DNA from: Halorubrum persicum
GTDB taxonomy: Archaea > Halobacteriota > Halobacteria > Halobacteriales > Haloferacaceae
Direction: 5' to 3'
NCBI RefSeq assembly: GCF_002727125.1
Contig: NZ_NHOA01000147.1
Location: 18,290-82,289, forward strand
DNA length: 64,000 nucleotides
Shown here: in pieces, positions 51,649 to 59,935 of the stretch
Layout of the letters: each line of letters starts with the position of its first letter
Position numbering within the stretch: position 1 is the first letter of the stretch
Notes under the pieces: generated by a model
What the model was told of the DNA's origin: nothing
The model's database searches: none
Seen by the model: the letters and a program-made list of their open reading frames with translations, nothing else
Made by a program: the position numbers and the translations under genes

Positions 51649-52137
51649 ATGGGATACGCGTGTCCGGTGTGCGAGATCCCGCAGCGCGACGGCGAGCACC
51701 TCGCCCACCACCTCGCGTTCACGGCGATGTTGCACGGCGGAGATCACGAGGCGTGGCTCGACGACCACGCGCCGGACTGGGGCGACCGGGAGCCCGCGGA
51801 GCTCGCGGCCGAGGTGACGCCGCACGCCGAGGCGGCCGAGTACCACGAGGTGTTCGAGGACACGGTCGATCGCGGGCGACCGAACGTCGATCTCGGAGCG
51901 CACGACGGCGTCGGCGCGGGCGGTCAGGGAGGTCACGCGGGCCACGACCACGCGGGCCACGACCGTACCGCCGGCGGCCCGGGAGCCGTCGATTCGGCCG
52001 GCGGGACCGATCCGCAAGTGGCCGAGGCGATCCGCGAGGCCCGCGAGATGGCGCGGGAGGCGGGCGAGGACGAGGACGGCGAGAGCGACGCGGCCGCCGG
52101 CGACGACGGCGACGGTGCCGACGAGCCGTCCGCGTAA
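51649..52137 (+). CDS. DUF5810-like zinc-binding protein
   Basis: 162 residues. The first 25 residues hold ACPVCEIPQRDGEHLAHHLAF, a C-x-x-C-x-x...H-x-x-H zinc motif, followed by an alpha-helical acidic part and a His-rich stretch (GHAGHDHAGHD) that could bind metal. Divergent to aIF2 gamma, 190 bases apart, and followed by a DUF5809-like gene, a pairing that I remember as typical of haloarchaea. Function unknown. Confidence 0.72.
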   Translation: MGYACPVCEIPQRDGEHLAHHLAFTAMLHGGDHEAWLDDHAPDWGDREPAELAAEVTPHAEAAEYHEVFEDTVDRGRPNVDLGAHDGVGAGGQGGHAGHDHAGHDRTAGGPGAVDSAGGTDPQVAEAIREAREMAREAGEDEDGESDAAAGDDGDGADEPSA

Positions 52138-52173
52138 CGGAACGCCCTTTTCAGTCGACGGTGAACGGCGGGT

Positions 52174-52611
52174 ATGGACACCAGAGGGACGTTCGCCCCG
52201 GAGACGCGCGCCGACGCGCTCGAGCGGTACGAAGACGTCGGGCCGGTCGCACAGGTCGTCGTCCGCGAGGCGACGAAGGCGATGTCGTTCGACGCCGACG
52301 AGTACGACGAGCGAGTCACGCCCGAGGTGGTCCGGACCGCGCGCGACGCGACGTTCGCCGAGCTGCTCGCAGTGCACGTCGGCGGGGAGGGGGAGTTCGA
52401 CGAGTGGCTCGCGGAAAGCGACTTCGACGAGGACGACGTGGTCCAGCTCGGGTCCGACAACGTCGACAACGTGGTGTGGCACCCGATCCCCTTCGCCGAC
52501 ACCGTGATCGCGGCGACGTACCAAGAGGAACCGGACGCGGCCGCGAGCACCCTCCGCCGGAACGCGTTCGGTCGGGTGTACCGCGAGGAGTTCTACGAGT
52601 CGGGGCGCTAG
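52174..52611 (+). CDS. DUF5809-like protein
   Basis: 145 residues. Starts MDTRGTFAPETRADALERYEDVGP and ends REEFYESGR; contains VVREATKAMSFDADEYDERVTPEVVRTARDATFAELLAVHVG here named by positions 28-70. It is all alpha, soluble and acidic. It follows the DUF5810-like gene after 36 bases, so they are probably co-transcribed. Function unknown. Confidence 0.72.
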   Translation: MDTRGTFAPETRADALERYEDVGPVAQVVVREATKAMSFDADEYDERVTPEVVRTARDATFAELLAVHVGGEGEFDEWLAESDFDEDDVVQLGSDNVDNVVWHPIPFADTVIAATYQEEPDAAASTLRRNAFGRVYREEFYESGR

Positions 52612-52718
52612 CGCTCTACGGGTCAGGGCGTCAGGGAGTCAGGATAGGTCGTGTCTTCCCACGTGGGCGCCGCTATCTTGCGAAAACGGAGAAATGCGAG
52701 GCCGCAAACGGGAGACCG

Positions 52719-52732
52719 CCGGCGATCGCCGG
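52719..52732. terminator. Perfect palindrome downstream of dpsA
   Basis: CCGGCGATCGCCGG, 14 bases, lies 12 bases beyond the stop of dpsA and also about 110 bases after the DUF5809-like gene; it may end one or both messages. Confidence 0.35.
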
Positions 52733-52743
52733 ATCGCTGACGC

Positions 52744-53292
52744 CTATTCGAGCGTGCCCTGCGTGACGAGAGTGTCGTCCTCCAGGTAGTGCTCGATGTG
52801 GTGGCCGTGCTCCTCGACGTCTTCGAGGATCTCGCGGAGCTGCTCTTCGGTGTTGTAGTCGCCGAGGTTGTTGGCGAGCTGGATGTGCTCGCGGAGCTGC
52901 TCGATGATGTCGCCGAAGATCTCCTGGTCGTTCTCCAGCGAGGTGCGGATGTCGTAGGCGTCGGCGTCCTCGGGGCTCACCGGCGCGTGCTCCTCGTAGT
53001 TCGCGCCGCCCGAGAGCGGCACGCCGCCGAGCGCCTGCGCGCGCTCCGCGAGCACGTCAGCGCCCTCTTCGAGGTCCGCGGCGACCTCGCCGAGGTACTC
53101 GTGGATGTCGTGGAACTCGGCGCCCTCGACGAGCCAGTGGTGCTTTTTCACCTGGTGGTAGAGGACGTACGTCGCCGCGAGATCGGAGTTGAGCGCGTCG
53201 ACGAGCTGTTCAGCCTTCTCTTCAGGAATGCGCAGCGCTTCGCTTTCGTGGACGTCTCCGTACTGTTGACGGGCCTCTTTCTGCGTGCTCAT
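52744..53292 (-). CDS. dpsA: DpsA, ferritin-like DNA-protection protein
   Basis: 182 residues. Ferritin-like four-helix bundle with the Dps iron site shared between subunits: HHWLVEGAEFHDIHEYLGE gives the His and Asp/Glu ligands. The haloarchaeal DpsA stores iron without needing DNA. Its start lies 170 bases from the divergent HEAT-repeat gene, and an A/T-rich block near 53330 is the likely promoter. Confidence 0.95.
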   Translation of the reverse strand: MSTQKEARQQYGDVHESEALRIPEEKAEQLVDALNSDLAATYVLYHQVKKHHWLVEGAEFHDIHEYLGEVAADLEEGADVLAERAQALGGVPLSGGANYEEHAPVSPEDADAYDIRTSLENDQEIFGDIIEQLREHIQLANNLGDYNTEEQLREILEDVEEHGHHIEHYLEDDTLVTQGTLE

Positions 53293-53428
53293 GTCTACTT
53301 CCGACTACGCGCGCCACCCACTTAATCGTTTTTACTTTAACAAGAAGAATTTCTAATGTTGAAAACGTTTTTCTAAGAAATGCAATTTCGATCTGTACCC
53401 GCCGCCGATACCGCCCGCGAAGGGAAAC

Positions 53429-53437
53429 GTCTTAATG
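53429..53437 (+). promoter_or_regulatory. TATA box of the HEAT-repeat gene
   Basis: CGTCTTAAT box centred 28 bases before the ATG at 53462, deciding that start over the frame's ATG at 53435. Confidence 0.5.
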
Positions 53438-53461
53438 GAGTACGCGTCCAGTTTGTGGTGT

Positions 53462-54898
53462 ATGAGCAACGGCGACGACGACCCGGCCGACGCCTCCGAG
53501 GGGGCCGACGCCGCAGACGACGCGGAGGAGGCAGGCGGCGCCGGCGAGTCGACGGACGCGGCCGCCGCGCCGACGCTTCCCGACGAAGCGACCGAGGAGT
53601 CCCTGAACGAGTACCTCGACGAGATCGCGGATCGCCTCGACGACGCCGAGACCGAGGCGGACCTCGACGACATCGACGCACTCCTCGATGACGCCGAGGA
53701 CGGCCTCGAGGAGGCCGATCTCCCCGAACCGGACGAGGACGACGAGGACGCCGACGACCCGCGCGGCGACCTCGAATCCCGGATCGAGGAGCTTCGTGAC
53801 GGCGTCGAGGAGGCCCGCGGCCCCTACGCCGAGGACGTGGTCGACGCGGTCGAAGGGGCGGCGTCGACGCTCGAAGACACCGAGTGGACCGCCGCCGGTC
53901 GCGACGACGCCGCGGACGCGGTGGTGGCGTTCCTCGACGCGGCGGCGGACGCCGTCGACGACGGGGTCGACGCGGACGAGATCGAGCCGGATACCGCCGA
54001 CCTCGAGGCGGCCGACGCGGACGCCGCCGAGGGAGCCGACGGCGACCGGATCGAAGACCTCGTCGCGGCGCTCGACGCCGTCGCCGAGGCGGTCGCGGAC
54101 GCGGACCTCGACCCGGACGACGACGCCGAGACGATCTCGGCCCTGCTCGACGCGACGGACGGGCTCGAGGCGGGTCTCGACGACGCCGAGGAGTGGGACG
54201 ACCTCGAGACCCACGAGCAACTCCGCGCGCAGGGGTACTACGACGTGCTCGGCCACTACAAGGACTTCCCCGTCGAGTGGGCCGCGCTGAAGGAGCACGA
54301 GGCGCGGGGCAACGTCGACATGATCCTGCTCGCGCTCGACTCGCTGCAGTCCGACTTCATGGAGCGCCACTGCCTCGAGGCGCTCGAACGCATGGGGAAG
54401 CGCGGAAAGACCGAGGCGTCGGTCGAAGAGCTGCTCGGCCGCGCCGAGAAGCGCAGCCAGCCGGCGATCCGGATCCTCGGCAAGATGGCGGCCGACGAGG
54501 CGACCGAGACCCTCGTCGACTACGTGCCGGAGGACTCGAACCCGCAGCTGCAGAAGGCCGTGTTCAAAGCCCTCGGCGAGATCGGCGCCGCGGAGGCCGT
54601 CCAGCCGCTCGCGAACGAGCTGGACCCCGAGGGCGACACCGCCGACCTCGTGCGCCCCCACGCCGCCCGCGCGCTCGGGCTCATCGGCGACACCCGCGCG
54701 ATCGACCCCCTCGCCGACGCGCTCGCCGACGACGACTCCGACGACGTCCGCGCGGCGGCCGGCTGGGCGCTCCGCCAGATCGGTACGCGCGAAGCGCTCG
54801 AAGCGGTCGCCGAGTACGGGGACGAACACTCCTTCATCGTCTCCACCGAGGCCGAGAAGGCCGAGCGCGCGCTCGACGAGCCGGCGCCGACCGCGTAA
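53462..54898 (+). CDS. HEAT-repeat protein with acidic helical N-terminal domain
   Basis: 478 residues. Residues 1-240 are strikingly acidic and Ala-rich, probably helical (ATEESLNEYLDEIADRLDDAE and the like). From about 250, helical repeats start: GYYDVLGHYKDFPVEWAALKEHE, then PBS-lyase/HEAT units (AIRILGKMAADEATETLVDYV, AVFKALGEIGAAEAVQPLANEL, HAARALGLIGDTRAIDPLADAL, AAGWALRQIGTREALEAVAEYG). It is a scaffold-type protein; haloarchaea carry several of unknown partner. No catalytic residues. Confidence 0.85.
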   Translation: MSNGDDDPADASEGADAADDAEEAGGAGESTDAAAAPTLPDEATEESLNEYLDEIADRLDDAETEADLDDIDALLDDAEDGLEEADLPEPDEDDEDADDPRGDLESRIEELRDGVEEARGPYAEDVVDAVEGAASTLEDTEWTAAGRDDAADAVVAFLDAAADAVDDGVDADEIEPDTADLEAADADAAEGADGDRIEDLVAALDAVAEAVADADLDPDDDAETISALLDATDGLEAGLDDAEEWDDLETHEQLRAQGYYDVLGHYKDFPVEWAALKEHEARGNVDMILLALDSLQSDFMERHCLEALERMGKRGKTEASVEELLGRAEKRSQPAIRILGKMAADEATETLVDYVPEDSNPQLQKAVFKALGEIGAAEAVQPLANELDPEGDTADLVRPHAARALGLIGDTRAIDPLADALADDDSDDVRAAAGWALRQIGTREALEAVAEYGDEHSFIVSTEAEKAERALDEPAPTA

Positions 54899-54967
54899 CG
54901 CCGGGGCGTCAGCACCCCGACGCCGTCCGACCGACTCCTCTTATCGCATGCCGCGGGCAGAGATTCT

Positions 54968-56707
54968 GTGTCGCCCGCACCGTCCCACCCCGCAAGCGGC
55001 TCGATCGCGAGCGTCACCGCCGTCGCGCTCGCGCTGCTCGTCCTGACGGCCGCCACGCCGGCCTCGGCCGCGAGTGGCGTCGGGACCGACACGGCGGTCC
55101 CCGCGCCCGACCCGAAAGGCGTCGCCGAGCAGTCGAACGACCGCCCGGAGAACCGGACGCTCGTGGCGATGCAGCCGCGGATCCTCGAGCTGTTTCCGAA
55201 TCCGACGGCGACCGGGAACCGCGGCGAGTACCTGGTCGTCCGCCTCCCCGAGCGGGGGAACTGGTCGCTCTCCGACGGCTACCACGAGGAGCCGATCCCG
55301 GCGAACGCGACCGGCGTCGTCGCGCTCTCGATGGACCCCGCGAACGCGACGGCGCTGCTCGACGACGAGACAGCGGTAGCCGGGAGCGGCGGCGTCGGCG
55401 AGCCGGAGCTCCGGGCGCTCGACGGCTACTTTCCGCTCGCCGCGTCGGGCGACCGGATCGCGCTTCGCCGCAACGGAACGGCGGTCGCGGTGGTCGACTA
55501 CGACCGCGCGCCCGAGGGGCACCGCTGGCGCGCGGACTGGGGAGAGTGGCGGCCGCGCGGGTACGACCCGCGGCCCGCGGCCAGAACGGAAAACGCGACG
55601 GTGACACCCTTCGTGTTGCCGGACAGCCCGGAGGTACCCGTCGAGCCGCTCCGCGCGGCCGACGACCGCCTGCTGCTCGCCGGCTACACGCTCGGGTCGG
55701 AGCGCGTCGCCGACCTGCTCGTCGCGGCCGCCGACCGCGGCGTCGACGTGCGGGTCCTCGTCGAGGGGTCGCCTGTCGGCGGGTTCTCGGCGCGGAGCGC
55801 GCGGCTCCTCGACCGGATCGCGGCCGCCGGCGTCGAGGTGCGCGTGCTCGACGGCGACCCCGAGCGGTTCCGCTTCCACCACGCCAAGTACGCGGTGGCG
55901 GACGACCGCGCGGTCGTCCTCACGGAGAACTGGAAGGCGTCCGGGACGGGCGGGCGGACCAACCGAGGCTGGGGCGTCGTCACCGGGCGCTCTCGGGCGG
56001 CGGCCGCCGACGAGACGACCGCGGACGACCTCGCCGCACTCTTCCGTGAGGACGCGGCGGCGGACGACGCCATGCCCTGGTCGGAGTTCCGAAACGACAC
56101 CGAGTTCCACGGGTCGGGCAAAGCGAACGGGAGCTATCCGACGCGGTTCGAGACGCCGGCGCCGTCGACGGCGGACGTCGAACTCCTGACGACCCCGGGG
56201 AACGCCGCCGATCGCCTGGTCGCGCGGATCGACGCTGCCGACGACCGCGTGTTGGGCGTGGTGCCGCGGACCGGCGGACCGGACAACCGGATCGTCCGCG
56301 CGCTCCGACGGGCCGCCGACCGCGGCGTCGACGTCCACCTGCTGGTGTCCGGCGCGTGGTACGACCGGGAGGCGAACCGCGCGCTCGTCGAGGCGCTCGA
56401 AGGCGAGCCGATCGAGGTGGCCGTCTCCGAGCCGCGCGGTCGGTTCGGGAAAGTTCACGCGAAGGGGCTCGTCGTCGACGACACCGCCGTCGTCGGGAGC
56501 CTCAACTGGAACGAGGGCGCGGCGACGGAGAACAGGGAGGTGTTGCTCGCGATCGAGGACCGGTCGGTCGCGGAGTTCTACGCCCGCGCGTACGCGGCCG
56601 ACTGGCGGGGTGGGGGCGTCCACCTACCGGTCGGGTTGCTCGGCGGGCTGGGAGCCGCTCTGGCGGGCGCTGGAGTCGTCGCGCGTCGAGAAGTAGCGTT
56701 CGTGTGA
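54968..56707 (+). CDS. Exported phospholipase-D-type nuclease
   Basis: 579 residues from GTG. A signal-like helix (VTAVALALLVLTAATPASAA) is followed by a beta domain similar to a lamin-tail module (LELFPNPTATGNRGEYLVVRL, about 70-140). Two PLD half-sites follow: HHAKYAVADD (about 300) and VHAKGLVVDD (about 500), each with the H-x-K motif, plus GGVHLPVGLLGGLGAALAGAGVV, a C-terminal membrane anchor. Family members cut nucleic acids or phospholipids; the lamin-tail-like domain is common in secreted nucleases. The enzyme is probably on the cell surface, perhaps to use or remove external DNA. Confidence 0.85.
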   Translation: MSPAPSHPASGSIASVTAVALALLVLTAATPASAASGVGTDTAVPAPDPKGVAEQSNDRPENRTLVAMQPRILELFPNPTATGNRGEYLVVRLPERGNWSLSDGYHEEPIPANATGVVALSMDPANATALLDDETAVAGSGGVGEPELRALDGYFPLAASGDRIALRRNGTAVAVVDYDRAPEGHRWRADWGEWRPRGYDPRPAARTENATVTPFVLPDSPEVPVEPLRAADDRLLLAGYTLGSERVADLLVAAADRGVDVRVLVEGSPVGGFSARSARLLDRIAAAGVEVRVLDGDPERFRFHHAKYAVADDRAVVLTENWKASGTGGRTNRGWGVVTGRSRAAAADETTADDLAALFREDAAADDAMPWSEFRNDTEFHGSGKANGSYPTRFETPAPSTADVELLTTPGNAADRLVARIDAADDRVLGVVPRTGGPDNRIVRALRRAADRGVDVHLLVSGAWYDREANRALVEALEGEPIEVAVSEPRGRFGKVHAKGLVVDDTAVVGSLNWNEGAATENREVLLAIEDRSVAEFYARAYAADWRGGGVHLPVGLLGGLGAALAGAGVVARREVAFV

Positions 56708-56743
56708 GGGGGCGCCGCGGGCGAAGGCCCCCTTCGGGCCGCG

Positions 56744-58690
56744 TCAGTCGTCGATCGCCGCCGTCGACGAGAGCGCCTCGTCGATCTCCGCGTCGGCCAT
56801 CTTCTCGACGAGCGTCTCGATGACGGCGCTCCGTCGCCCCTTCACGAACTTGATCGAGCCGACGACGAGGTGGCCGCCGCCCGAGACGCCCGCCTCGGGA
56901 AGCTCCTCGTTCAGCTCGGTCACCATGTTCGGGATGTCGAGCCGGACGCCGTCGGACCGGAGCACGCAGAAGTCGGGACCGTAACCGATGGTGATGACGG
57001 GGTCGCCCGTCTCCTGGACGCGGGTGTCGTGGAGCTCGCCGGTCGTCTTCCCGGGCGCGGGGTACGTGAACCGGTGAGCGTACTCGTCTAAGTCGATGCG
57101 GTAGAGGTGTGCCCCGGAGGCGAGCCGCTCGTGCTCGACGTGGTCGTCGACGGCGTCGAGCTGGCGTTGCACGTCGCGGTGGGCGCGCTCGGAGAGGAAC
57201 TCGACGAGCTCCTCGTGGCGGTCCTCGTCCTCGCACCCCACGTTGAGGGCGTCGTTGACCAGCGTCTTCCCCTCGGAGTAGCGGAGCCAGTGCGCGGCGT
57301 AGTCGAGCGCCTCGCCGATGTCGAGTAAGTCGGACTCGTCGTAGCCGGCCTCCTCCGCGAGCGCGACGTAGTCGTCCATCGCCTCCGCCTTCGAGCGGTC
57401 GGAGAGCCCGGCGACGGCGGGGACGTGTTCGAGCTCCTCGGTGATCGACGGGTCGATGAGCCGGGCGAGCTCGACGCACATCATCCCCGTCGTGACCCGG
57501 TAATCCTCGTCGTGGAGGTACGGGTTCACGTGGGCGTCGAGCAGCGGTTCGACCGCCTCGGGGTCGGGGTGGTGGTGGTCGACCGCCGCGATGGGAATGT
57601 CGTAGTGCGCGAGGTTCTCGTAGGCGGGCACGTCCTCCTCGGTCGAGCCGTTGTCGAGCATCAGGAGGAAGGGGAGCTTCTGCCCGTGGCGGGCGCGGCC
57701 CTCCAACGCGAAGTTCAGGTCGCGGGTCACGTCCTCCATCTCGTAGTACGGCGCCTTGCTCGGGAGCCGCTTGAACAGGTGTCGGGCCGCGTCGGGATCC
57801 TCGTGCACGTCGCGGACGAAGTTCTCCAAGGCGAGCTGAACGGGGATCGCGGCGCACATGCCGTCGCCGTCGGCGTGGTGCCGGACGCGGATCGGGCGGC
57901 CGGAGAGGACGGTGCGACGGAGCAGGCGGGCCAGCTCCCGGAGGTCGTCGTGGATCGGCTCGAACGCCTCCCACTCGACGAGCGGCTCGACGTCGGCCGG
58001 CTCGGCGCGCTCGTCGAGAGCGGCCTCGAAGCGCTCGCGAGCCTCGGTCGCCCGCTCCTCGGGAAGCCGCTTCAGCGAGTCGACCTCCAGCTGGAGGGCG
58101 TTCTCGCGCGTCTCGATCGTCCCGCTGACGTGGACCATGTCGCCGACCGCGACCTCCGGATACGCCCTGACGCCGGCCTCCTCGAAGGCCGCACAGGAGA
58201 CGACGCCGGAGGCGTCGGCGACGGCGAAGATCGTCGGACCGCCCGTCTGTTTCGCCTGGACGACCTCCCCTTCGACGGTGACCTCGTCACCGGGCGTGAG
58301 CCCGCGGACGCGGGAGACGGTCGGCTCGTGAGCGACGGTCTCAGTGCGGTAGTCGGCGGCGGCCACGTCGTCGAACGCCACGTCGCCGTTCTCCTTCACC
58401 TCGGTGAGTCGGACGACCAGCCGGTCGCCGACGGCGTAGTCGTCGTCGAGGTTCGACTCGTGGACGAGCCCCGAGAGGGCGTCGGAGACGTCGACGAAGA
58501 TGCCGTAGTCGACGACGCCGTTGACCTCGGCGTGATACAGCGCGTCGACCGCGGCGTCTTCGAGGGTGCAGTCCGGTGCCAGATCGTAGACGATCGGCCG
58601 GTCGTCGGCCGTCCCCTCCGCCGCGTCGGCGTCGGGTTCGGGGCTCGAATCGCCCCGCATGCCGGAATCCCCGGCGGTGTTCTCGCTCAT
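56744..58690 (-). CDS. RecJ-like DHH phosphoesterase with S1 and OB domains
   Basis: 648 residues. After a 35-residue acidic head there is an S1-like RNA-binding domain (VNGVVDYGIFVDVSDALSGLVHESNL), an OB fold (GDEVTVEGEVVQAKQTGG), the DHH catalytic part (RHHADGDGMCAAI; LDNGSTEED; AAVDHHHPD) and a DHHA1 domain with GGGHLVVGSIKF. The archaeal RecJ-like/GAN family with S1-OB appears in haloarchaea; it may act as a nuclease in DNA repair or on RNA. No GINS gene is near. Confidence 0.88.
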   Translation of the reverse strand: MSENTAGDSGMRGDSSPEPDADAAEGTADDRPIVYDLAPDCTLEDAAVDALYHAEVNGVVDYGIFVDVSDALSGLVHESNLDDDYAVGDRLVVRLTEVKENGDVAFDDVAAADYRTETVAHEPTVSRVRGLTPGDEVTVEGEVVQAKQTGGPTIFAVADASGVVSCAAFEEAGVRAYPEVAVGDMVHVSGTIETRENALQLEVDSLKRLPEERATEARERFEAALDERAEPADVEPLVEWEAFEPIHDDLRELARLLRRTVLSGRPIRVRHHADGDGMCAAIPVQLALENFVRDVHEDPDAARHLFKRLPSKAPYYEMEDVTRDLNFALEGRARHGQKLPFLLMLDNGSTEEDVPAYENLAHYDIPIAAVDHHHPDPEAVEPLLDAHVNPYLHDEDYRVTTGMMCVELARLIDPSITEELEHVPAVAGLSDRSKAEAMDDYVALAEEAGYDESDLLDIGEALDYAAHWLRYSEGKTLVNDALNVGCEDEDRHEELVEFLSERAHRDVQRQLDAVDDHVEHERLASGAHLYRIDLDEYAHRFTYPAPGKTTGELHDTRVQETGDPVITIGYGPDFCVLRSDGVRLDIPNMVTELNEELPEAGVSGGGHLVVGSIKFVKGRRSAVIETLVEKMADAEIDEALSSTAAIDD

Positions 58691-58840
58691 GGGCACTTCT
58701 CGGGAACGGCCGATGTTAAGCCTGTTCTCTCGCGTCTCGGGGGGGTCGGGTGCAGCGAACCGGCCGTTCGGACGGCCGATCGACGACCGCCTGCTCCGCG
58801 GTCCGGAATCCATATGGGGCGACGGTGCCTTCGCTCGCGT

Positions 58841-59362
58841 ATGCGACTGTTCCGCTCGGACGAACTCCTCGGGATCGCCCGGGAGACCATGGAGTTCGTC
58901 CTCGAGGCGAGCGAGGAGAGCCACCCCGACGAGTACATGGGGTTCCTCCGCGCGGACGACGCCCGGAAGCTCGACCTCGATCGGGACGGGCAGGTGATCA
59001 CCGACGTGCTCGTCATCCCCGGCACGGAGTCGAATCCGACGAGCGCCACCGTCCGCACCCACATGAAACCGAACGACATGCGCGCGGTCGGCTCCGTTCA
59101 CTCCCACCCGAACGGCGTGCTCCGGCCGAGCGACGCCGATCTCGCGACGTTCGGACAAGGTCAGGTCCACATCATCGCCGGCGCGCCGTACGGGTGGGGC
59201 GACTGGAAGGCGTTCGACAACGAGGGGGCCCAAACGACCCTCGACGTGCTCGACGTGGAGGTCCCCGACGAGCACTTCTTCGACTTCACACAGGAAGACA
59301 TCGACCGCGAGATCAGCGAGGAGCGACGCGACGCCGGCGGTCTCCTCTCGTGGTTCCGATGA
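58841..59362 (+). CDS. JAMM/MPN+ metalloprotease-like protein (JAMM2-like)
   Basis: 173 residues. The JAMM motif [19 protein letters not shown] (about 86-104) has the H-x-H and Asp zinc ligands; a glutamate from EYMGFL (about 31) completes the site. In haloarchaea such proteins remove the ubiquitin-like SAMP (desampylase) or resemble HvJAMM2. The gene sits just upstream of ribL with a four-base overlap (ATGA), an order that I remember from Haloferax. Its own substrate is unknown. Confidence 0.82.
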   Translation: MRLFRSDELLGIARETMEFVLEASEESHPDEYMGFLRADDARKLDLDRDGQVITDVLVIPGTESNPTSATVRTHMKPNDMRAVGSVHSHPNGVLRPSDADLATFGQGQVHIIAGAPYGWGDWKAFDNEGAQTTLDVLDVEVPDEHFFDFTQEDIDREISEERRDAGGLLSWFR

Positions 59363-59820
59363 CACGGGTCGTCGCGCAGGGGACGTTCGACCTGCTTCAC
59401 CCCGGCCACGTGCACTACCTGGAGAACGCGGCGACGTACGGCGACGAGCTCCACGCCATCGTCGCCCGCCGTCCCAACGTCACGCACAAGCCGGCGCCGA
59501 TCCTCTGTGCCGAGCAGCGCCGGGACATGGTCGCCGCGCTCGGCGCGGTCGACGAGGCGCACCTCGGCCACCCCGAAGACGTGTTCGTCCCCATCGAGCG
59601 CCTCGGTCCCGATGTGATCGTGTTGGGGTTCGATCAGCACCACGACGAGGGGGACATCGCCGAGGCGCTCGCCGAGCGCGGCATCGACTGCCGGGTGGAG
59701 CGCGCCTCGGCCCGAGATCCCCGGTACGAGGACGAACTGCTCTCCAGCGGCGACATCGTCGATCGGATCGTAGAACGGCGGGGGCCGGACCGCGACGGCG
59801 ACTGCGGCGACCGGGGATAG
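59359..59820 (+). CDS. ribL: FAD synthase, archaeal RibL
   Basis: 153 residues. A cytidylyltransferase-like nucleotidyltransferase: [17 protein letters not shown] (HxGH), [23 protein letters not shown], and [13 protein letters not shown] with the second motif. It joins FMN to an adenylyl group from ATP to make FAD. The start overlaps the stop of the JAMM gene. The tail is shorter than in some relatives. Confidence 0.92.
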   Translation: MTRVVAQGTFDLLHPGHVHYLENAATYGDELHAIVARRPNVTHKPAPILCAEQRRDMVAALGAVDEAHLGHPEDVFVPIERLGPDVIVLGFDQHHDEGDIAEALAERGIDCRVERASARDPRYEDELLSSGDIVDRIVERRGPDRDGDCGDRG

Positions 59821-59901
59821 CCGCGGGACGGGAACGACGACCGCGGACGAGAGAAGCGGCCGCAGTCGCAGCGACGAACGCGGACGGTACGGTGAAGCGC
59901 G

Positions 59902-59911
59902 GAGCATATAT
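59902..59911 (+). promoter_or_regulatory. TATA box of the CtaA-CtaB fusion gene
   Basis: GCATATATGG centred 28 bases before the GTG at 59936; supports a leaderless GTG start. Confidence 0.55.
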
Positions 59912-59935
59912 GGATCGGTTCCTAAGATTGCCCAA

